DNA of 27,758 bases, taken from the NCBI GenBank assembly GCA_018524725.1, contig JAEUWP010000217.1, positions 1 through 27,758 on the forward strand. Direction: 5' to 3'. The stretch comes from Podaxis mareebaensis. Its lineage: Eukaryota; Basidiomycota; Agaricomycetes; Agaricales; Agaricaceae. Below, piece by piece: positions 19,296 to 27,758 of this stretch; position 1 is the first letter of the stretch; every line of letters begins with the position of its first letter. The position numbers and the translations under genes were made by a program. Below the pieces are notes generated by a model. It saw nothing but the letters and a program-made list of their open reading frames with translations, did no database searches and was not told where the DNA came from.

Positions 19296-20432
19296 TTAAT
19301 TATCCATGCACGATTGATGCAGCGTGCTATCGTTGTTCATCAAGAATATATGCTTTGCTGAGCCAGATTATGCCTGTCCAACAAATTAAGAGCTGTTCTT
19401 CGTCGAGGAAAACGATGCATTTCCTGCGTCGCTCTAATTTCCTACTGGTTGACGATGCTGGATAATGATCATACTGAGCCGCTCAGAATCTTCCTCGCAT
19501 GGCAGGACTTCGACGTTCTCCTGAGCTCGCCAAAGACGCTACTGACTCGCCCCCCAGTGGTCCTGGTCACATATGTCAGAGAAGGACGACCAATACGTGA
19601 CGTCGGAGCTTTGGAGACGGTGTTTAGAAAACCACGTAGCCCCACCATGTCATATGATGAATCCTGATCAATGCAAGTCAGGGCTGTAGGCATGGGTGGT
19701 CGCGACAGCACTGGTGAAGTGTTTCGTGCTGAGTACCATCGCAAAAGACCGTGAGCATGCCGTGGCTGGATCTGCAGGTGCTTTGGAGTCTGTTTGGAGT
19801 CGAGTGGCTCACATAAACCAGGGTCGAGGTTGCGGGATGCGCCTGCACCAGGGAAGGTCTAGAAAGATCTTGACCTCGAAACTGCTGCTGCCACCAACCC
19901 CGATGCTCCGCACGAACGCTGTATTTTTTCCGCATCTCTGGCCGGCCCATCCACCTCGTCGACCTCCACCCATGAAGCCCCTCTCATGTCTGTCCACGCG
20001 CGCTGTGTTTTGACTGCATGCCTCACGCATCTGTCTTCGCATTCTCACTGCCACAAAGCAAATAAATACACTGCATCAAAGGAATGCAGTCTCGTGCTTG
20101 ACTCTGTATTCAGCCGCTTTCTGAAAACCCCTCGTGCATGCCAATTCGACGAATTGATGACCTCCTCGCTGCGAGTATTTTCTCTCGCTGTCACTTATGG
20201 ACCCAGGCGGCCACTCAATGCCTGTGCGCTTGTGTGGGAAACGTATGCTATGGCATTATAAATGTACAAAAAATGCAATATACTCAATCAAGGTAGAGAC
20301 AACAGGAGGACGAGAGAGATCAAAGCTGCACGGGCATGTTTTGCGGGGGAGAGCCCAAGAAATGAAGGGAGTTCAAGAACAGAGCAAATGCCCATGGAGA
20401 GGAAAGAAAAGGATGGCGGAGGTCATTGGTGC
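19296..20432. other. Intergenic, possible eroded exons
   Basis: Plus-strand 19986-20261 is open (91 aa) and can be extended upstream to about 19867 through DLDLETAAATNPDAPHERC. A segment at 19692-19751 reads MGGRDSTGEVFRAEYHRKR before a TGA. No splice chain or motif ties them together, so they are left uncalled. The last ~170 bp are the 3' flank of the helicase gene. Confidence 0.25.
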
Positions 20433-23400
20433 TCACGGTAACTTCTTTGGACGATAGACGCCCTTCAACCCAGCTTTCCCCGGAATATTCAACGGTCCCT
20501 GCTTAGGAGCTTTTGGAGCAAATGGGTTCGGCCTCCGCGCTGGTCGGTCCGTGCTGGGGCCAGCACTTGAGCTGGAGCTTGGAACAGAAGTGGGACCAGG
20601 GCTCGAGCTCCCTGTTGATCGCATAAGATACCAGAGCCATTGAAGAGGACATAGGCGCATACCTTGTGTAGGGCGGGGCACTAAGAATTGTCGCGGTGTT
20701 TCTGTATGAAGGTGATTAACTGTCTACGTTGAACTCAGACATACCAGGCTCACCATGCAACGAAATAGACGGTTTTTTCTTTACCATCCCGCGCTTCCCC
20801 CCCTTTTTTTCACTTCCAGAGCCAGAGGCCTCGTCCTTGCCTGGGATGTTCAGGATGACTTCGTCAGACAGATCTATGACATCCTCTGACAAAAGTAAGC
20901 GACTTGATCCGTTAGAAGTGAAAATAGGGGCAAATCTCACCGAGTAACGCAGCTGATCCTTCAAGAGACAACGATCCCTGTGCCTCTGTGACTTCTTCAA
21001 GAGCAGCGCTCGTCTCCCCTGCCTGGATAGCGCTCTTCTCTGCCGCCTGGATAGTGCTCTTCTCTGCCGCCTGGATAGCGCTCTTCTCTGCCGCCTGGAT
21101 AGCGCTCTTCTCTGCCACCTGGATGGCGCTCTTCTCTGCCGCCTGTATAACTAGGAATGCTGCCGTCAGGATGCTGTCCAATAATCCCAGAGTTGCCTTA
21201 CTAGCTGCGCGGCCTTCTTCCCCAATTGTTCCTTGCCTGGCTCGCTTCTGAGGTGGACTGTGATCGCTGGAGCTTGAGGAAGAGCTTGGGTAGTCGATCA
21301 ACTGACTAAGTGTTTTAGCAGGTGCAGCTGCCAATATAATGTAAGCAGGGTATGGGAGAATGAGCGATAAGATATAAAGCGTACGACGTGGGATGGAGGC
21401 GACAATGGAAGCCTGTTTAGTGCCATGTACAGGCTTTTCTTCGCGCGTGATGGCTTCGGCTTGTTATATGTATGCTTTGCAGTTGATTGCTGGTGGAGCT
21501 TACCTTGATCAATAACAGGCGGAATGGGCGTGCTCTCCGTTGTCGGTTCGGACACCGATGACCCGCATCCTATGTCGCGACGTGAGAATGCATTGCGTGG
21601 CTGGCATGAAGGCGTGTCTTACCACCAGTGGTAGGCAATATAGGAACTGGGGGGGCGGTGTCGGCTGTGCGAAAAGCATGAAACTTGCCATGACTGCTCC
21701 CATCCTCCCTTGGTGTTGCTGCTGCTGTTGCCTCGATGTCAGGGTCCGGCGACGAAGATACTTGCCGTTGATAATGCGTCAAGATCTATTGGGCAGGGAA
21801 TGCAATAAACATACCAGTAAGGGGAAGTGGGAAGGACCCTGACACGTTTGACGACGGAGCATCACTAAGCGCGTCAGCGTCTGATGTGTGCGTTGAGACG
21901 TCAGCCTGGCTGCATGATGGTAAGTCGTCGTCGTCGTCGATGACAATCGGTCTTGGGCGTCGTCTTGATTTTTTTGGAGGAGGGGGGACTTCTGCGGGCG
22001 TTTCCTTCTCTTCATTGTCGAGAATGCATCCCTGTAGCAATAGTTGCAGTTCTATATGAAATATAGTCACGCCGCTGAAAGCAAGGTAGACTAGCGCAAA
22101 ACAACCAACCTTCTCCCAGCTCTTTATTTACAAATGCGTCAAACATATCACGCTTGCCTCGTGCGACGTCATTCATCAGAAGGTCCGCTGAATCACTTGC
22201 CAGCAAATGGATAACCTTGACAACCTTCTTCTGCGGTTGACGATGAGCGCGACCCCTGATCTGCCGCTCATCCTGAGCTGACCACGGCTGGTCCTGGACC
22301 GAATTAGCAAAGAAATAAAGCGTCTCTAGGAAGTAAACTTGCAAAGAATATCACTACGTCTGCAATAGACAGGTTAAGGCCAGCAGAGCCGACGCTGGAG
22401 AAAATGAGCACCCTAGCGGGATTGCTGTCGTCGTAGAATTGTTTGACCCTCTTGTCTCTCTCTCTGAATGAAATCTTGCCGTTTATTGCGAGGCTAGAGA
22501 CCCCGTAAAGCTTGAGAACCTACAGAGGATCTTCAGTTGTGAATCAGTCCTAAAGAAGAGCACGTACGTTTTGAAGGAGGGGTGCCATGGAAGGAAATTC
22601 TGCATATATGATGATTCGTCGGCTCCTGGTAATTTTCTTCCCAGGGGGTATGGCGGTATCGGGAAACACAGGCTCTCCGTCCACAAAGGCAATGTCCTTG
22701 ACGTCATCATGAATAAGATAGTGCGCACAGGCCCGGGCGCATAAATCCATCTTCGTGCTTTTGCGAAGCTCCCATTCTTCGAGCGAATTAAACGAGGGCC
22801 AAGGATCAGCTGGATCTTCCTTGGCGTATCCGACCGCTGTGCGGTACTCAAGATAGAATTTCTGGATAAGGATGTTAGCGTCGCATGGCACCCCTTTACA
22901 TGGCGACGGCTTACTTTCGTTTGGATCCTCGTTGAGCTCGTCGATGTCAAAACTCTGCAATGCAATTAGCCCATGGAAGGGAAAGCTAGGAGACCATCAC
23001 GCACGCTGCTTTGGCCGACTCCGACCTCTCCTGGATGATTGTAGTCTCTCTTTTTGTGAGCGTCAAAACACCGAGGATATCTTCATAAGGAGGAAGGTCC
23101 AGCAGGACTTGACCCCCTGCGTCGCGACTTTGGGTCGTCCTGCGTAAGAAGTGACCTTGACAATGCTCCTGAAGGCGTTTGACTATCTGAACCTGCTCGG
23201 CGCGAACCGTGTCTCCGTCGTCGTCAAGTTTTTTGGCCCTTCGTAGTCTAGCAGCGTCGTTTTTTTCTTCAAGGAATGACTCCTCGGTGAAGAAGTGCGA
23301 GAGGCCAACAAGCCGAGCGAGAGATGCGATGTCCTGCGGGCATTGGGAAAAGTTAGAGATGATTGGTGCAAACGGAGCCAAAAAGCTCGCCTTCGGCGCT

Positions 23401-25453
23401 GTATGGAGAGGAGTTGCCGTCATGATCAGACGGACTCTCGATTGCTGCAAGAGGCGAAGCGCTGCAGTGTGTTTGTTTCCAGCGTTTCGCATGTGGTGTG
23501 CTTCATCAATGACGATTGTGAGGAAATCTTGCCCAAAGATTGTATTCGCCAGGCTGGTTTTAGTCGGGGGAACAGACCAAGGACGTTGACCTTTGCGGCC
23601 CGGTTTCTTGTGTGTTTTTGACATGTCGGTGAATAGGGCCTTCAAGCGGCTCAGTTAGAGGTATGAGCAACTAGACGGCGTTGAGAACACACCGAATGGC
23701 TGGCGACGACGATCCGGTTGTGGGGATCGTGTTTCGAGGAGTGTAAGGGACCATTCGGACCCCAGAACACGTTAGGATCCGTCTGGCTGTCATAGACAAG
23801 GATATCGACGCTTTTCGGGAGGAACAAGACCTTGAGCTCGCTGACCCATTGAGCCACCAGCGTACCTGGGCAGACGATGAGATGCGGCCGGGATGGGATC
23901 TTGGTACTCCCTGCAAGGTAAGGTCGGTTCTCTGTGAGAGGAGTGAGTGATCAGGTATAGACTATAGTCCTATATACGGTATGCTTACGTATGACTGGAG
24001 GAAACGGTGTCTTCCGATCTTGCAACAAGATGAGCTGGTTTAGGAATGCCAGCAACCCGATGGCTTGCGCTGTCTTCCCCAACCCGACCTCGTCGCCAAC
24101 AAGAACTCCTGCTGGGTGACTGGCGTCCTTTTCCTCAGTGAATATGCTGCGAATGATTGAGTGGATACCGGCAAGTTGATGCCAGTGAAACTGAATCCGG
24201 AGGAGCTCGGCTGGAATATGACCTACAACCTTGAACGCCTTCTCGTCATCCCAAGGTGATATCCCCGATTGGTGACGATGCATATTAAATTGAACGGGAA
24301 GGCCTGCTCTGAAGCCAAGCCTCGCAGCGAGAACAGTGGCCGGCATCCTCTCTTCAACCTCCATTCCAAAATCTCCCCCGGAAGCGTTGAGCTGTTTCTT
24401 CTCTAGATCCCCGTCACTAATCGGCGGCTCGTCTTCGTCTTCAACGTGGGCTTCGAAATACTCGTGATAGACGTTGAGGAGGTCGGTCACATCCTCCTCG
24501 GTGGCCAAGCTCTTGAGCGCTGCTGTCGACACCTTGCATATCCCTGGGATCTGGTCAACGGAGGGGGAAAGGACTTTTTTCCATGAACTCACTTCCTGCT
24601 TTGACCGGCCTTGGTTTGTTGACCTTCGCTCCTAACTCTTCCATGATTCTCTCAATCTCCGCTAGCAACTCTTCAGCTTTCCTGATGATGTCGGGGGTTT
24701 GAAGAATCTCGGCGCATTCCTTCCATTTTGCAACGGCGCGGATTGAACGATTGACCTTCGCTTTTGTCAATCGGCCCTGGTTAAGGTCTATGCAGCATGA
24801 GCTATCAGCATTCAATGAGCAAAAGCGGCTTTCGTACCTGCGAATGCCGCCATCGCTGCTGCCTCTACCGCCGGCGAACGGTTTCTGTGCGCAGTCAATT
24901 GGTTCCTGATAGTATTCCATGACCTCTGCGCAAAAATTTGTAGGCAGCGCCGCAGGTCTGTGGGGAGAACCTCGGTCCCAGTAGGAAATGCCTCATCCCC
25001 AAAGACCTTCATTCCGAGTGTATCGAGAACCATAGGCATGTAGAAGTCGGAACACGGCCATGAAGACGTCATGTTCTCGCGAGCAATGATCGACATGGGA
25101 TGAACATCCCAAGCTTTCAGCTCTTCGACCACCAGGGTATGGATACCCCAGCGGCTCCAGTTCTTAGCGACAAACGAGTTCCAGATGTCGCGGCCAGGAT
25201 GAGACGAGTTTCCCTTCGTTCTGGTGGCGAAATTGATTTTCTTTTCTTCGGAATCGAGGGCATTGTAGTCTTGGAAGTACGACGCAACGTCGGAGGCATT
25301 TTTACGCGTCCACCCAGCAGGTAGGTTCTTGTCTTCTGGAGGGAACAAGCCGTGCCGTATGCCAGTGAGCTCTTGCCAGGCCGACCATTCCCACGGGGCA
25401 CCGTTGAGGAAGAATAACTTGATAAGAGCGCTGGCGACGGTGTGGCTAGGCAT
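20433..25453 (-). CDS. SNF2-family DNA-dependent ATPase/helicase, 16 exons
   Basis: Exons: 25453-24838, 24787-24593, 24543-23989, 23931-23693, 23639-23001, 22954-22568, 22519-22343, 22293-22110, 22051-21815, 21760-21623, 21569-21504, 21459-21385, 21327-20941, 20885-20745, 20701-20663, 20611-20433. The sum is 4254 nt (1417 aa), and every junction keeps frame. Motif I DEVGLGKT is at 421-428, motif II DEAH at 580-583, motif III TATP at 609-612 and motif VI QIRGRAHR at 947-954; SSVGSAGLNLS is the motif V region. These define an SF2/SNF2 ATPase, which translocates on DNA and is nuclear. The first 270 residues are an uncharacterised N-terminal region. Residues beyond about 1000 are low-complexity, with acidic runs, an RRRPRPIVIDDDDD stretch and an AAEKSAIQ repeat. 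No cysteine-rich finger was noticed. It appears intact. Exon 5/6 boundaries have an alternative (donor 23004, acceptor 22953), and exons 10-14 of the tail are less certain. Confidence 0.85.
21007..21150 (-). repeat. 24-bp coding minisatellite in the helicase tail
   Basis: Six head-to-tail 24-bp units (plus strand cgctcttctctgccgcctggatag) at 21007, 21031, 21055, 21079, 21103 and 21127; the middle four differ at only one to three sites. They encode an eight-residue AIQAAEKS-type repeat in exon 13. The unit is a multiple of three, so copy-number change stays in frame. Confidence 0.9.
22294..22342 (-). other. Probable GC-AG intron in the helicase gene
   Basis: No GT donor gives a frame-preserving junction before DQPWSAQDERQ. 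A GCAAGT donor directly after VVIFF and a GTCCAG acceptor, with GCTAAT as branch, give a 49-nt phase-0 intron. GCAAGT is the usual form of non-canonical GC donors. Confidence 0.6.
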
Positions 25454-26624
25454 GATAACGACAGCGAGGATTAAGGGAGGCCAAGAGGGGGATGACGTTC
25501 AATGGGAGGGCAAATGGACAAGTGTACTTCGACATCACTCCACTAGTCTGGCCCGCCTTCAAAAATACAGGTCGTACGAAATCGAGGTGCTACTTAGAAC
25601 AGGAGATTCTATACCCATTCATTGAAAGAATCAGCGAGGAAAGCCATTACAGGCGAGAATTCACATCCGGACTGGCAGTTCCAATGACTTGTGCCGCGCC
25701 GGAAATGAGTGGGTCCCAGGAAAATGAAGCCTGGCTGGATGCAGAACGGCAGGCAGCAGCCAAACTCGGGCCGGAGTAGAGTGTCTATCTGTGCTGGTAC
25801 AGTGAAGACATTGGCCAATGAGATCGTTCCCGTGCTGGCATTGAGCAAACTCAGTCCAGCACTCCGAATACGGCGAAGAACTCACAACACGAGGGTTACC
25901 ACTGGTAACAACCGCACTCAGATGCTGAATAATTGACAGAGTTTGAACACCGAAAGATCCACACCACGAGGGACAGGGTGGTGAGCTGGATGCCGATTCT
26001 CGAAGCGGGAGAAGATGCATCTTCAACGACGAGCTCTCCGTGCTGGAAAAGCACAAATTAACGGTAATGGGAGCGTTGGAGTGCCGGTACAGACTGAAGA
26101 TTAAGGCCTCGGTCCGAGAAGGGCAGCAGAGGTGCTGAAGAACTTGCGGCACAAGGGACACAGCTGGCAATGGCGGTATTGACGTAGTGATCGTGGGAGA
26201 AGACACGTTTTCATCGACAAGCTCTAAACGTTGAAAGAGTTCAACGAGGACACCTAGGTTTTGAGACGCTAGCAGCAGGAGCAGTTATCTCTTCCTCGAC
26301 GAAGAGCCTGGGTACAGGCTGTTGAGGGCTTGTAAGCAGGGCACATAATAGCCATCTCACAGGGATGTGCCAAGGACTCCTCGGCACTGTTACGTCCCAG
26401 TGCAATGGGGCGGTTGGGGCGGTTAGATGCTATGGAAGTCATCTTGACTGCGTATTGACGAAGTCTGGCCCTCAATAGAAGAGCGGATGTTTGTTGTCTT
26501 GGAGGAGCACTATCATGGCCACGAGTTCAATCTATCCGCCTATCTGGATCTCTCTTTGCTACCCCAGTTTCACCCATGCTTATTAGGCGTATTTCTCTGC
26601 AAAACAGCGATTGCAAGCCACTTG
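25454..26624. promoter_or_regulatory. Divergent intergenic region between the helicase and module-repeat genes
   Basis: A 1171-bp spacer between two genes transcribed away from each other, so it should hold both promoters. I see no clear TATA box next to either ATG and no supported gene. A minus-strand open frame (26206-25661, 181 aa) is Ser/Pro/His-rich and lacks motifs. Phrases such as gatgcatcttcaacgacgagctc recall the 13-17 kb array but could not be aligned convincingly. Confidence 0.35.
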
Positions 26625-27711
26625 ATGCAGGCTGAAGCCCCCCGTAGCCCCCCTCCTTATAGGGAGGTCCCCGATGGTATCATAACCCCACCGCCTCACA
26701 TCATCCAACCAGGAACGCCCGGTACGCCCCATTGTAGCTTCCAAGCAGAATGCTAATTCACATGCGCCAGACTCCTTCTACGATGATCCTGTGACAAACA
26801 GCATCATTGCGAACCTTCCTGATGACTTTGAGCCCCTTCCTCCTGGCAGTGTCATCAGAACCGTTCGCCCGCATATTGTTGTCAACATTGAAGATTCGAG
26901 CGATGAGGCCAGCGACGTGGACAACAATACATCTCCAGGAAGTCCTTGTACGTCTCCTTATGCTTCGAATACTAGAGGTTATTGATTCAAACATTTTACG
27001 TTGCCTTTATCCGGGACCCCTTGCTGATGGCGTCATTGGACCTACTCACCTTGGCAGCTGCTGATGATGCCAGGGACTTGGATCACGAGTTTGGCCAGGC
27101 AAACATCGCACTGCCTGACGAATTACTCAACGTGATCGCTGCAACTGATGACCCGACGCCATTGAAGTGGTACCTTGTCCTTTGTGGTCGCAGCCCAGGG
27201 GTATATCAAGACGCGTAAGTCGCTTCAATTCTGTGTTCTCAACCTGCTGGATTTACAAATGCGATCTAGCCTCACTGCAGAAAGATATGCGTCTGTTCAA
27301 GAACCGACTATCATGGCTTTTGATAGTCAGGTAGACGCAGATAAGGCTTTTGTAGACCAGTTTATGCGAGGGAAGATTATTCGGGCGGGACAGGGTTCTG
27401 AGCCAATTCCTTTGGCCGTTGTTGTTGGTGAAAACCATCCAGTCACTCCACCAAATGAACCAGACGATGAGATATCCTGGTGGGTCATTCGTATCGCACG
27501 TTGGCCTGGTTGTACCCAGGGGAGGTAGTTCATCTTTTATCCTTATTTTCTGATTCGTGTGTGTTGAACAACGCCGCTTAGGACTACTGCAGAACGGGTT
27601 GCTGGGACAGCTAAACCGTTCATAGAGAAGGCGCGTAGCGAGGCAGATGCATATCGGGCTTTTGTCTCTCAGTACATGAGCGGTAGAGTTCATTTTGTGG
27701 CAACCAACTGA
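26625..27711 (+). CDS. Protein with two tandem viroplasmin/RNase H1 N-terminus-like modules, five exons
   Basis: Exons 26625-26721, 26771-26947, 27058-27214, 27270-27524 and 27582-27711 (271 aa), all phases consistent; introns of 49, 110, 55 and 57 nt. The N-terminal ~100 residues are Pro- and Asp/Glu/Ser-rich and probably disordered. Two homologous ~53-residue modules follow: KWYLVLCGRSPGVYQD...LTAERYASV...DADKAFVDQFMRGKI and SWWVIRIARWPGCTQG...TTAERVAGT...EADAYRAFVSQYMSGRV. WYxVxxGxxxGVY plus a downstream AxxAF helix is the pattern of the caulimovirus viroplasmin/RNase H1 N-terminal nucleic-acid-binding domain, here lacking the usual YKxF core and with no RNase H domain following. Each module is interrupted by a phase-2 intron at the equivalent position. 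The domain call is inference; the internal duplication is directly visible. An in-frame extension upstream to 26487 exists, but the ATG at 26625 begins the plausible protein. Confidence 0.65.
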
Positions 27712-27758
27712 TATTAGTGGTGTGCGTGTATAAGAGTTTATTTCGAATAAGACTCGTG

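Noticed and set aside
21328..21503. Single 176-nt intron in the helicase tail
   Set aside because: It would be far longer than the other introns; an internal 75-nt exon (21459-21385) with matching phase fits better, though transcript data could reverse this.
22864..22918. Possible 53-nt intron (GTAAGC...ATCCAG) inside helicase exon 6
   Set aside because: Removing it leads straight into a stop, whereas reading through keeps the frame to KFYLEYR.
1..27758. tRNA, rRNA, CRISPR or bacterial-type operon signals
   Set aside because: None seen; the spliced gene structure is eukaryotic.

Overview
The window looks like a nuclear segment of an Agaricomycete (mushroom-type basidiomycete) genome. Genes are cut by many 43-60 nt GT-AG introns with branch-like CTRAC/CTNAC sequences. 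There are no bacterial-type operons. The best recognised proteins are of kinds expanded in this group: a Crinkler-header protein with a kinase-like C-terminus, a fungal SNF2 helicase with a DQPWSAQDERQIRGRAHR-type motif VI, and a protein with WY-x-V-x-x-G-x-x-x-GVY modules. I saw no rRNA, tRNA or CRISPR array.

Layout. 0.4-2.4 kb (-): a four-exon Crinkler-kinase gene. 3.0-4.8 kb: the 3' remnant of a minus-strand gene abutting a 5'-truncated, frameshifted plus-strand membrane-protein gene. 4.7-6.4 kb (-): two tandem paralogous four-exon small genes. A third copy lies at 11.35-11.9 kb (+) and a more divergent fourth at 18.75-19.3 kb (+). All four share exon phases, and I interpret them as RPA3/Rfa3-like OB-fold proteins. 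7.0-8.2 kb and 13.1-17.4 kb hold degenerate repeats, including a pair of long inverted arms (7.58-8.23 and 13.61-14.44 kb) and an irregular satellite-like array built on a TTCRTCGWCGACGAA-type palindrome. 12.55-13.0 kb (+) is a decayed gene of unknown family. 20.4-25.45 kb (-) is an apparently intact 16-exon SNF2-family helicase gene (about 1417 codons). 26.6-27.7 kb (+) is a five-exon gene with two tandem viroplasmin/RNase H1 N-terminus-like modules, divergent from the helicase across a 1.17 kb spacer.

Together the window reads as accessory, repeat-rich chromatin: multicopy lineage-specific genes (effector-like, helicase, OB-fold) are interspersed with broken genes and old repeats. The intact-looking genes at both ends have all exon phases consistent, whereas the 3-4.8 kb and 12.5-13 kb genes are visibly eroding. 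Intron positions were placed by eye from splice consensus and phase continuity. No transcript evidence was available, and family names rest on motif recognition rather than database search.
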